DNA of 64,000 nucleotides from positions 124,001-188,000 of the forward strand of contig NZ_JAMBOL010000001.1 in assembly GCF_023715605.1 (NCBI RefSeq). Reading direction: 5' to 3'. Position 1 is the first letter of the stretch, and every line of letters starts with the position of its first letter. Positions 8,388 through 16,242 of the stretch are shown in pieces. A model generated the notes under the pieces. The model saw only the letters and a program-made list of their open reading frames with translations. It did no database searches and was not told where the DNA came from. The position numbers were made by a program, and so were the translations under genes. Source of the stretch: Halalkalibacter oceani (GTDB lineage Bacteria; Bacillota; Bacilli; Bacillales; Bacillaceae_D).

Positions 8388-9446
8388 ATGACCCGGATAA
8401 AGGAAGCTGTACTGACAGAATGGATTGGTCAAATTTTAACAGGGAGCGGTCTGGATCAGGAGCAGGCTCAAATGATTTCCGAGCATCTTGTGCTGGCGAA
8501 TTTACGCGGGGTTGATTCGCACGGAATCAGTAAGATCGACGTCTATTGCAAACGTCTGGAAAAAGGGATTGTCAACAAAAAACTGAATTTTCATATTACG
8601 AAGGAAACTCCCGTCAGTGCCCTGATCGATGGTGAAAACAGTATGGGGATTTCACTGGCGACGAAAGGGATTAAGCTTGCGGTTCAGAAAGCGAAGGAGG
8701 TCGGCGTCGGCATTGTCGGCATTTCGCATTCCAACCATGCCGGGATGCTGGCTGCTTATACGGATTACGCCGCGCAGCATGACTGCATTTCGATTGCGGT
8801 CACAAACGCGCCGTCGGTGATGGCGCCGTGGGGAGGAAGAACGCCTTTCTTTGGAACGAATCCGATTTCTTACAGCATTCCGACAGGCGGGGAGATGAAC
8901 ATCGTATTTGATATGGCAACGACCACTGTCGCAAAAGGAAAAATCGTCCTTGCCGAAAAGGAAAACAAGTCGATTCCGGTTGGATGGGCCATTTCCAAGG
9001 ACGGCAGAGAAACAACCGATCCGAAAGAAGCGCTTGAAGGGCTGCTTCTTCCGGTCGGAGGGCCGAAAGGGTATGGTCTCTCCTTTTTAGTGGAAACGCT
9101 CTCTTCTTTATTTACAGGAGCGGCGTATGGACCGTATATCGGCAGTCTGTTCGATGATTTTGAGCATGAGCAGAATGTCGGCCAGTTTTTCTTTGTGATG
9201 AGAGCCGATCTTTTTCAGGAGTTGGATGTTTTTAAAGCGAGAGTCGATCAAATGGCGCAAGAAATCAAAGGAATTGAACGGATGCAGGGAGTGGACCGAA
9301 TTTACTTGCCTGGTGAAATTGAATTTGAGCGGACGCGCGAGCTGAGACAAAACGGCATTCCGGTTTCCGCGCAAATGCTCGAGACATTGCAGGCGATCAG
9401 CGATCAGCTCGGCATTAAAACCGAGCAATTTAGTCCAGTGGGGTGA
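8388..9446 (+). CDS. Malate/L-lactate dehydrogenase family (LDH2/MDH2) 2-hydroxyacid dehydrogenase
   Basis: This protein of about 352 residues belongs to the LDH2/MDH2 family, NAD(P)-dependent enzymes with a fold unlike classic Rossmann lactate dehydrogenases. Family features are VLANLRGVDSHGISK near residue 45, GISHSNHAGMLAAY, FGTNPISYSIP and GGPKGYGLSFLVE. Known members oxidise malate, lactate, ureidoglycolate, 2,3-diketogulonate or (R)-sulfolactate. AAAGGAGGGGG precedes, and ATG 8388 is chosen over TTG 8385. The next gene overlaps or abuts it and encodes a 2-hydroxyacid dehydrogenase of a different fold, so the pair may act on two stereoisomers. Confidence 0.88.
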   Translation: MTRIKEAVLTEWIGQILTGSGLDQEQAQMISEHLVLANLRGVDSHGISKIDVYCKRLEKGIVNKKLNFHITKETPVSALIDGENSMGISLATKGIKLAVQKAKEVGVGIVGISHSNHAGMLAAYTDYAAQHDCISIAVTNAPSVMAPWGGRTPFFGTNPISYSIPTGGEMNIVFDMATTTVAKGKIVLAEKENKSIPVGWAISKDGRETTDPKEALEGLLLPVGGPKGYGLSFLVETLSSLFTGAAYGPYIGSLFDDFEHEQNVGQFFFVMRADLFQELDVFKARVDQMAQEIKGIERMQGVDRIYLPGEIEFERTRELRQNGIPVSAQMLETLQAISDQLGIKTEQFSPVG

Positions 9447-9451
9447 GCGGA

Positions 9452-10408
9452 ATGAATATCGTCTATGTCGATCCGGTATCACCGGAATTAAAGCAGCTTT
9501 TGCTTGAGATGAAGCCGCCGGGGGCTGAGCTGTCATTTAGCGCCGAGCTTGACTCTGACCGCCGGGAAACTGCCTTTGCGCAAGCCGACTATCTCGTCGT
9601 GGCGACAGCGGAGATATCGGCGTCCTTACTGGAACGGACTCCCCGCCTGGTCCACATTCAAAAAACGGGCGTCGGAGTTGACAATATTGACCTGCAGGCG
9701 GCCAAGGAGCGCAACATTACGGTGGCCAATACACCCGGAGCCAATGCCAACGGGGTGGCAGAGCTGTCAATGCTGATGATTTTGGCGTTGTATCGCAGGC
9801 TGCTACTTTTAGACCGGGAAACGAAGCAAGGAGAGTGGCCGATGTGGAAGCATCGCCTTTCCTCTTATGAAGTAAGTGGGAAGGTTCACGGCTTGTTCGG
9901 CTTTGGAAGGATCGGTCAGGAAACAGCGCGACGCTCAAAAGCGTTCGGAACGACGATTATCTATTATGACGTTCAGCGCGCGAGCCGTGAGCAGGAGGAA
10001 GCGCTAGGGGCGGTCTATGTCGCAAAAGAGGAACTGCTCAGGCAGGCCGATATTATCAGCCTCCATCTTCCACTGTTGCCTGAAACGAGACATTTTCTTG
10101 ACAAGGCCGAATTCGAGCTGATGAAGCATACGGCTGTACTCATCAATGTGTCGCGCGGCGGCACGGTAAATGAAGAAGCATTGGCGGCTGCGCTGCAGGC
10201 AGGGCAAATAAGCGGAGCCGGAATCGATGTATGGAGCAGTGAGCCGCCGGAACGTAATCATCCGCTTTTTGCATTGGATCAAGTGATTGCCACGCCCCAT
10301 ATTGGAGCTGGTACGAAAGATACGCTAAAGCGGGTTTTGGAAATTGCTTTCTCAAATATTGAGAAAATCGAAGCAGGAAATCAAGCTAGTAATCTTGTAT
10401 CTATATAA
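9452..10408 (+). CDS. D-isomer-specific 2-hydroxyacid dehydrogenase
   Basis: This protein of about 318 residues has the D-2-hydroxyacid dehydrogenase domain pair. The NAD-binding Rossmann motif is GLFGFGRIGQETARR; the catalytic set is Arg in INVSRGGTVNE, Glu in DVWSSEPPE and His in TPHIGAGT. It oxidises or reduces a 2-hydroxy/2-oxo acid in the cytoplasm. ATG 9452 is listed, but GTG 9443, which overlaps the previous stop as GTGA, is also possible. It resembles phosphoglycerate and (S)-sulfolactate dehydrogenases in general layout. The substrate is not determined by the sequence. Confidence 0.88.
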   Translation: MNIVYVDPVSPELKQLLLEMKPPGAELSFSAELDSDRRETAFAQADYLVVATAEISASLLERTPRLVHIQKTGVGVDNIDLQAAKERNITVANTPGANANGVAELSMLMILALYRRLLLLDRETKQGEWPMWKHRLSSYEVSGKVHGLFGFGRIGQETARRSKAFGTTIIYYDVQRASREQEEALGAVYVAKEELLRQADIISLHLPLLPETRHFLDKAEFELMKHTAVLINVSRGGTVNEEALAAALQAGQISGAGIDVWSSEPPERNHPLFALDQVIATPHIGAGTKDTLKRVLEIAFSNIEKIEAGNQASNLVSI

Positions 10409-10433
10409 GAGTCGAAAAAAGGAGATTGATATC

Positions 10434-11297
10434 ATGCGTTTAGCGACAATTAAGCAGCACGGTGAAGAAAGAGCAGCGGTTGTACATGACGGAAGAGTTT
10501 ACTCGGTGAAGGATATCAACAGCACTTTTCAGCATAGTTGGGCAGAGGATCTGTTCGGGCTGATTACGACAGCTGATATTAGCCGCCTTCAAGAGTGGTA
10601 TGACTCAGAAGGAGCGGAGGTGCTCGCCAAGCTGGATGGGACCGCCCGCACGGAAGTGGAGTGTGGCCCGCTTTACCGCCATCCCCGCAAAATTTGGGGA
10701 ATCGGGCTGAACTATGTAGAGCATGCTGCGGATTTAAGTGAAAAGGCGCCTAACACCGAACCGGCGAGCTTTATGAAACCGGACACAACGATTATTGGGG
10801 AAAAGGATACGATTTTGCTGCCGCCACAATCAAAGCGGACGACAGCCGAGGCGGAGCTTGGCGTGATCATCGGGAAAGAATGCAAGAATGTCGAGGAAGA
10901 GGATGCGATCCATTATGTCGCCGGCTACACGACGATTATTGATATGACAGCGGAAGACATTCTCGAGAAAAACCCGCGTTACTTAACGCGTTCGAAAAGC
11001 TTTGACACTTTTTTTAGCTTCGGTCCGGAATTGGTGACGCCTGATGAGGTTGACGATGTCATGAAGCTCGAAGTCTCGACGATGATTAACGGCTCGCTTC
11101 ATCGGAAAAACGTCGTCTCAAACATGACGTTTACACCATGGAATCTCGTCTCCTTCCATTCGAAAGTGATGACGCTGCTGCCGGGCGACATCATTTCAAC
11201 CGGGACGCCGGGTGCTGTCGTGATCCGTGACGGCGATGTTGTCAGCTGCGAGATCAATGGCTTTACGCCGCTTGTCAATCAAGTAAAAAACGCATAA
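10434..11297 (+). CDS. Fumarylacetoacetate hydrolase (FAH) family protein, 287 residues
   Basis: The protein has a short N-terminal domain (MRLATIKQHGEERAA) followed by the FAH catalytic fold. It contains IWGIGLNYVEHAADL, the metal-binding acidic residues in TTAEAELGVIIG and a downstream Asp in TTIIDMTAEDI, and the closing motif LLPGDIISTGTPGAV. Such enzymes cleave or hydrate 2-oxo/2,4-dioxo acids or act as oxaloacetate decarboxylases. ATG 10434 with AAAGGAG is clearly better than the upstream frame opening at 10344. It is 15 bases before the SDR gene, so the two are co-transcribed. Confidence 0.85.
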   Translation: MRLATIKQHGEERAAVVHDGRVYSVKDINSTFQHSWAEDLFGLITTADISRLQEWYDSEGAEVLAKLDGTARTEVECGPLYRHPRKIWGIGLNYVEHAADLSEKAPNTEPASFMKPDTTIIGEKDTILLPPQSKRTTAEAELGVIIGKECKNVEEEDAIHYVAGYTTIIDMTAEDILEKNPRYLTRSKSFDTFFSFGPELVTPDEVDDVMKLEVSTMINGSLHRKNVVSNMTFTPWNLVSFHSKVMTLLPGDIISTGTPGAVVIRDGDVVSCEINGFTPLVNQVKNA

Positions 11298-11312
11298 AGG
11301 AGTCCTGATAAG

Positions 11313-12104
11313 ATGGATTTACAGCTAAATAAGAAAACAGTCATCGTTACCGCTTCCAGTAAAGGTTTGGGGAAAGCGAGCGCGCTTGCTTTTGCGAAGG
11401 AAGGGGCGAATGTCCTTATCTCAAGCCGGAACGCGGAAGAATTAGAGCAGACGGTTCAGCAAATTAAAGCAGCAACAGGAAATGAATCAGTCCGTTATGC
11501 CGTTTGTGATATTACGGATGAAACATCGATTAAGAACCTCGTTCAGGAAGCGGTCGATTGGACTGGCCGGGTCGATGTGCTCATTAATAATGCCGGGGGA
11601 CCTCCAGCCGGCGGCTTTGAAAAATTTTCCGATCAGGACTGGTACAAGGCGTTTGAACTGAATTTGCTAAGCTTTATTCGTCTGACGCGCGAGGTGCTGC
11701 CGCATATGAGAAAAGCAGGGGGAGGCCGGATCATTAATTTTGCCTCTTCTTCAATCAAGCAGACGCTCGACAATTTGATTCTTTCCAATACATTCCGCGC
11801 CGGAATTGTCGGCTGGGCGAAAAGCCTGTCTCAGGAGCTGGCTGCGGACAATATTTTAATCAATACGGTCGGTCCGGGAAGAATTGCCACAGACCGCGTT
11901 GCCGAGCTGGATCAAATCCGCGCCGACAAAGTAGGAAAAAGCTATGAGGAATTGCGCAAGCAAACCGAGCAATCGATTCCAATCGGGCGCTACGGCAATC
12001 CGGATGAATTTGCCAGTATCGTTGTCTTTCTCGGCTCTGGCGCCAATACGTATATCACTGGCCAATCTTTTCTCGTCGACGGCGGCTTAGTCAAAGCGTT
12101 GTAG
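11313..12104 (+). CDS. Short-chain dehydrogenase/reductase (SDR)
   Basis: This 263-residue classical SDR has the glycine-rich cofactor motif as TASSKGLGKA (residues 13-22), the NNAG motif at INNAGGPPAGG, a Ser in INFASSSIK and a C-terminal GQSFLVDGGL. The usual YxxxK catalytic pair is not present in its normal form: the region after the serines reads QTLDNLILSNTFRAGIVGWAK, where Tyr is replaced. This variation is seen in some SDR subgroups and may mean a changed or lost reductase activity. It is the last gene of the cluster before a strong terminator. Confidence 0.8.
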   Translation: MDLQLNKKTVIVTASSKGLGKASALAFAKEGANVLISSRNAEELEQTVQQIKAATGNESVRYAVCDITDETSIKNLVQEAVDWTGRVDVLINNAGGPPAGGFEKFSDQDWYKAFELNLLSFIRLTREVLPHMRKAGGGRIINFASSSIKQTLDNLILSNTFRAGIVGWAKSLSQELAADNILINTVGPGRIATDRVAELDQIRADKVGKSYEELRKQTEQSIPIGRYGNPDEFASIVVFLGSGANTYITGQSFLVDGGLVKAL

Positions 12105-12106
12105 GA

Positions 12107-12143
12107 GAGAAGGTGTCCCTGTCATGTGGGGGCGCCTTCTCTT
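12107..12143 (+). terminator. Rho-independent terminator after the SDR gene
   Basis: GAGAAGGTGTCCC (12107-12119) pairs with GGGGGCGCCTTCTC (12128-12141) allowing two G-T pairs, with an 8-base loop. A short TT follows. Confidence 0.65.
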
Positions 12144-12192
12144 AAAGCATGTGGGGAAAGTGGAACGGCAGCGCCCCTCCTTCAGGCGAAGT

Positions 12193-12369
12193 GGAACGAG
12201 ATTCCGCTATCCCGCTATTATGATGCTTATTTGCGCAAAAACAGGAACGAGATTCCGCAATTAAGCCAGAACAAGCGGAATAGCCTCCTTGTAATCGCCA
12301 ATAGCGGAAGGAGGTTCCTTTCATCTTGGAAAAAGGGTGCTGAAACGTCAATAGCGGAAAGAGGTTCCT
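12193..12369 (+). repeat. Cluster of four short inverted/direct repeats (TAGCGGAA..GTTCC family)
   Basis: Four related units lie between the SDR and the second FAH gene: GGAACGAGATTCCGCTAT (12193-12210), GGAACGAGATTCCGCAA (12244-12260), then two in the opposite sense, TAGCGGAAGGAGGTTCCT (12302-12319) and TAGCGGAAAGAGGTTCCT (12352-12369). A partial unit GCGGAATAGC is near 12275. Each unit is itself an imperfect palindrome. The open frames crossing this region are made of the repeats and are not genes. Confidence 0.7.
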
Positions 12370-12439
12370 AACCAAGGCACCAATCTCCCCCACGACTCAT
12401 CAATTGTCCAGTTTTTCAAACAACAAAGGAGAGATGACG

Positions 12440-13057
12440 ATGAACGTAGGAAACATTTATTGCATTGGTCGAAATTATGTGAAGCATGCGGAGGAACTCG
12501 GCAATGCGGTTCCAGAGGAGCCACTGTTGTTTTCAAAGCCGACGCATGCTCTTGTGCAGGCAGATGGCCGGGAGATTACCCTTCCGCAGGATAAAGGGGA
12601 GATCCATCACGAGCTTGAAATTGTGTTGCAGATGAAGCGAGAAGTGAAAGCTGGCGATCGCGTTGCTGACGTCGTCGGGGCAATCGCTTTAGGCGTTGAT
12701 TTAACGCTGCGTGATGTCCAATCGGCGCTCAAGAAAAAGGGCCACCCGTGGCTGCGGGCGAAAGGCTTTAAGCAATCGGCCATCGTCGGCTCTTTTTGGG
12801 AATTTACGAGCGTGGAAGACTGCGAGCAGGTTGATTTCTCGTTTGTCAAAAATGGAGAAGTCGTGCAAAAAGGCAATATCAGTCATATGATCTTTGATTT
12901 TCAAACGATTATCGATGAATGCGCGGACTGCTTCGGACTAGGGGAAGGAGACCTGATTTATACAGGAACGCCTGAAGGAGTCGGGCCGCTGACATCGGGG
13001 GATACGTGCCAGCTTTTCTGGGGAGAAGAAGAAAAGGGTTCCTTCCGCGTACGATAA
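12440..13057 (+). CDS. FAH-family hydrolase (acylpyruvase-like), 205 residues
   Basis: This is a short single-domain FAH protein, the size of FAHD1/YcgM acylpyruvases. IYCIGRNYVKHAEELG opens the fold. The metal ligands lie in GEIHHELEIVLQM (Glu-x-Glu) and a later Asp in ALGVDLTLRDVQ, and the closing loop is GEGDLIYTGTPEGVGPL. It would hydrolyse an acylpyruvate or decarboxylate oxaloacetate. ATG 12440 follows AAAGGAGAG with 6-8 bases; ATG 12434 also fits. It is separated from the main cluster by a terminator and repeats, and is followed by a glycerophosphodiesterase gene 24 bases later. Confidence 0.83.
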   Translation: MNVGNIYCIGRNYVKHAEELGNAVPEEPLLFSKPTHALVQADGREITLPQDKGEIHHELEIVLQMKREVKAGDRVADVVGAIALGVDLTLRDVQSALKKKGHPWLRAKGFKQSAIVGSFWEFTSVEDCEQVDFSFVKNGEVVQKGNISHMIFDFQTIIDECADCFGLGEGDLIYTGTPEGVGPLTSGDTCQLFWGEEEKGSFRVR

Positions 13058-13081
13058 TCCTTCATAAGGAGGCTGAAAAAG

Positions 13082-13816
13082 TTGGGAACATGTATGTTTG
13101 CGCACCGGGGATTATCAGCCCAGTATCCTGAAAATACGCTGGCCGCCTTTCAAGCCGCCGCGGATGCCGGGGCGGATGGGATTGAGCTTGATGTGCAGCT
13201 AAGCAAAGATCTCCAGGCTGTCGTCATTCATGATCACAGTCTGGAGCGGACGACGACAGGGACCGGCTTTGTGAAGGAGTATGAGCTGCAGCAGCTGAAG
13301 GAGTTTGATGCCGGCAGCTGGTTTGCGCCGCCATTTGCCAATGAAACGATTCCGGCTCTTGCTGATGTGCTTACTTGGGCAAAAGGCAATCAACTGCTGC
13401 TCAATATTGAACTGAAGGGACAAGTATGGGAGCGGAGTCAGCTTAAGGAAGCTGTTCTGCCGCTCGTTTTCGAGCATGAGCTGCAGGAGCGGGTCATCTT
13501 TTCTTCATTTGACCATCGGCTCATTTATGAGATTCAAAAGCAGGAGCCGCAGCTGGAGACGGCGATTCTCGTCGCGGCGGCTCTCCATGAACCGGAGCGC
13601 TATTTGCGGGACATCGGCGTGCGCGGCTATCATTTTCGCGTCCCTTTTCTGTTGCAGGAGGAAGCGGTACGCCTGCAGCAGCATGGCGTGCAGCTTCGTC
13701 CCTACACGGTCAATGATCCTTATTGGGTTGAAATGTTCGTGAAATGGGGCTGCGCCGGGCTGTTTACCGATGATCCGGTGATGGCTTTGCAGCTTCGAAA
13801 AAAATATGAAGGTTAA
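13082..13816 (+). CDS. Glycerophosphodiester phosphodiesterase
   Basis: This 244-residue GDPD-family TIM barrel has the catalytic motif FAHRGLSAQYPENTLAAF (His, Arg, Glu, Asn), the metal ligands in GIELDVQLSKD and the second histidine in VVIHDHSLERTT. The C terminus has GLFTDDPVMAL. It hydrolyses glycerophosphodiesters to glycerol-3-phosphate and an alcohol. No signal peptide is seen, so it is cytoplasmic. It starts at TTG 13082, 9 bases after AAGGAGG. Its TAA stop overlaps the stop of glgP on the other strand within TTAA, with no terminator between them. Confidence 0.9.
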   Translation: MGTCMFAHRGLSAQYPENTLAAFQAAADAGADGIELDVQLSKDLQAVVIHDHSLERTTTGTGFVKEYELQQLKEFDAGSWFAPPFANETIPALADVLTWAKGNQLLLNIELKGQVWERSQLKEAVLPLVFEHELQERVIFSSFDHRLIYEIQKQEPQLETAILVAAALHEPERYLRDIGVRGYHFRVPFLLQEEAVRLQQHGVQLRPYTVNDPYWVEMFVKWGCAGLFTDDPVMALQLRKKYEG

Positions 13817-16242
13817 CGGGAAGCAGGCGGGTGGATGTTCCAAATGTCTGCGGCATACTCCCGAATCGTCCGGTCGCTCGCGAAGGTGCCGGAGCGGCCG
13901 ATATTGATAATGCTTTTTTCAAGCCATTTCTCCTGATTGCGGTATGTTGCGTCAACGCAGCGCTGGGCGTGAACGTAGCTGTCGAAATCCTTCAGGACGA
14001 AAAATTCGTCATTGTTGTAGAGCAGCGAGTAAAAGATATCTTTAAATTCGACATCATCGCTTGTAAAATGCTCATTGACAAACAGGTCGAGAATTTGTTG
14101 CAGGCGCCGGTCCTGATTATAATAATCACGCGCCCGGTAGCTTCCGTGCTGCTGCAGCGCAAAAACCTCATCGGAGGTCAGTCCGAAAGTGAAGATGTTC
14201 TCCTCGCCGACAAGCTGCTGGATCTCGACGTTGGCGCCATCCTCGGTGCCGATCGTCAAGGCGCCGTTCATCATCAGCTTCATATTGCCGGTTCCCGAGG
14301 CTTCCTTACTCGCGGTGGAAATTTGCTCGCTGATGTCAGCGGCGGGAATAATCCGTTCTGCCAGGCTCACCTGATAATTTTCTAAAAAGATGACCTTGAG
14401 CTTTTCTTTGACGAGTGGATGATGATTCACTTTATCAGCAACAGCGTTAATCAATTTGATGACGTGCTTGGCGAACGTATAGCCGGGAGCGGCCTTTGCG
14501 CCGAAAATAAAAGTCCGTGGCGTGAATTCCAATGCCGGGTTCTCCAGACAGCGCTGATAGAGATGGATAATATGAAAGACGTTTAACAGCTGGCGCTTAT
14601 AGCCGTGCAGCCGCTTGATCTGGACATCGAAAATCGATTGTTCATTCACTGGAATGCGGGCATGCTGGTAAATATAGGCGGCCAGTTTTTTCTTGTTGTC
14701 ATGCTTCACTTCAGCGATTGCTTCCTGGAAGCCTCTGTCGGACGAAAATGGAATAATGTCAGCGAGTCGATCAGCGTCCTTGATCCAGCTGTCGCCAATC
14801 GCTTCTGTCAACAGCCGGGCAAGGCCGGGGTTGCAATTCATCAGCCAGCGACGGTGGGTGATCCCATTTGTTTTGTTCGTAAAGCGTTCCGGGAAGATCG
14901 TATAGAACGACTTCATCACCCGTTCTTTTAAAATGCGTGTATGCAGCTCGGCGACCCCGTTGACGCTGAAGCTGCCAACAATCGCCAAGTGGGCCATATG
15001 GATTTGATCGTAGGAGATGATCGCCAATTCCGCTATTTTGTCCCGTAATTCAGGATAGTCATGCCAGAGCGATTGACAGAAGCGTTCATTGATTTCCTCG
15101 ATAATTAAATAGATGCGCGGAAAAAGCATTTCGATCATGTCTTTTGGCCATGTTTCAAGCGCTTCATTCAACGTCGTATGATTTGTATAGGCGACTGTTT
15201 CGGTTGTGATGGCCCAGGCTTCGTCCCAGCCCAATCCTTCTTCATCAAGTAAGAGCCGCATCAGCTCCGGAACGACGAGGCTTGGATGGGTGTCATTGAT
15301 TTGGAGGACGACATGCCGGGAAAGTTGTTCCATTGGCAGAGCTTTCTGCTTGCATTGCTGTAAGATGCTTTGCAGTCCGGCCGACACGAGAAAATATTGC
15401 TGCTTCAGCCGCAAAACCTTTCCCGCATAGGTGGAATCGTCGGGATAAAGGAATTCAGAAATTTTTTCGACGGAACGTTTATAGTCAAGATAATGATAAT
15501 AGTCATGTCCCCTGCTTGAATGGAAGTGGAAGTGGTTGGCGGTCGATTCGGCGCTCCATAGGCGCAGCGTGTTGACGGTCTCATTTTGAAAACCGACAAT
15601 TGGTACATCATAAGGAATCGCCAGCACGCGCTCATAATCATGATGATGGAATTGCAGTTTATGATGCTCAAAGGACGTTTCCACCGTTCCGCCAAAGCGG
15701 ACTTCCACTGTCCGGTCACTTCGTTTCGTTTCCCACATGTATTCATCCTTGAGCCAGTAGTCAGGTAGTTCAACCTGATAGCCATCCACCACTTTTTGCT
15801 GAAACAGCCCATATTTGTAGCGAATTCCCATTCCATTTCCGGGTAGCTGAAGGGACGCAAGGGAGTCAAGGAAGCAGGCCGCGAGTCTGCCAAGCCCGCC
15901 GTTTCCCAGCCCGGCATCATGCTCCTCCATAAAGACGCGCTCCGGATCAAAGCCGAGAGAGCGGAGGGCTTGCTGATAGGTTTCGAGTTGTCCCATATTT
16001 AATAAATTGCTTTCGACTAACCGGCCTAACAGAAACTCCATCGAAAAATAATAAACCTGCTTGCTGTTTGTCTCGCGGTAAAGCTGCTTCGTTTTTTGCC
16101 AGTTGGCATGAATCGATTCCTTCATGACGAGGCAGACGACTTGAAACATGTCCTTCGTTGTTGCTTCTTTCAGCTGCTTTCCAAAGGTAAGTGTCAGTTT
16201 TTCCGTTAACTCCTGCTCCAGCTGTTCAGCCTGATTCTTCAT
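13813..16242 (-). CDS. glgP: Glycogen/maltodextrin phosphorylase
   Basis: This protein of about 809 residues is full length for glycogen phosphorylase, which releases glucose-1-phosphate from alpha-1,4 glucans using PLP. The pyridoxal lysine is in EASGTGNMKLMMNGAL, and the PLP/phosphate site GTEDGANVEI follows. QQKVVDGYQVELPDYWL near the N terminus is also typical. ATG 16242 (MKNQAEQLEQEL) is preferred to an upstream in-frame start at 16290 because GGAGGAGG lies before it and family length fits. It overlaps the end of glgA by 17 bases. It is the last gene of the glg operon and meets the GDPD gene tail to tail. Confidence 0.95.
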   Translation of the reverse strand: MKNQAEQLEQELTEKLTLTFGKQLKEATTKDMFQVVCLVMKESIHANWQKTKQLYRETNSKQVYYFSMEFLLGRLVESNLLNMGQLETYQQALRSLGFDPERVFMEEHDAGLGNGGLGRLAACFLDSLASLQLPGNGMGIRYKYGLFQQKVVDGYQVELPDYWLKDEYMWETKRSDRTVEVRFGGTVETSFEHHKLQFHHHDYERVLAIPYDVPIVGFQNETVNTLRLWSAESTANHFHFHSSRGHDYYHYLDYKRSVEKISEFLYPDDSTYAGKVLRLKQQYFLVSAGLQSILQQCKQKALPMEQLSRHVVLQINDTHPSLVVPELMRLLLDEEGLGWDEAWAITTETVAYTNHTTLNEALETWPKDMIEMLFPRIYLIIEEINERFCQSLWHDYPELRDKIAELAIISYDQIHMAHLAIVGSFSVNGVAELHTRILKERVMKSFYTIFPERFTNKTNGITHRRWLMNCNPGLARLLTEAIGDSWIKDADRLADIIPFSSDRGFQEAIAEVKHDNKKKLAAYIYQHARIPVNEQSIFDVQIKRLHGYKRQLLNVFHIIHLYQRCLENPALEFTPRTFIFGAKAAPGYTFAKHVIKLINAVADKVNHHPLVKEKLKVIFLENYQVSLAERIIPAADISEQISTASKEASGTGNMKLMMNGALTIGTEDGANVEIQQLVGEENIFTFGLTSDEVFALQQHGSYRARDYYNQDRRLQQILDLFVNEHFTSDDVEFKDIFYSLLYNNDEFFVLKDFDSYVHAQRCVDATYRNQEKWLEKSIINIGRSGTFASDRTIREYAADIWNIHPPASR

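Noticed and set aside
12126-12393. Open frames of 81 (plus) and 83 (minus) codons
   Set aside because: Both cross the TAGCGGAA repeat cluster and a terminator, have no good ribosome site and encode low-quality sequence.
2916-13057. Assignment of the acid cluster to sulfolactate degradation
   Set aside because: The dehydrogenase pair and TTT transporter fit, but no SuyAB-type sulfo-lyase or sulfite-export gene is present, so the pathway cannot be named.
13831-14385. 184-codon frame on the plus strand
   Set aside because: It lies wholly antisense to the well-supported glgP gene and lacks a ribosome site.
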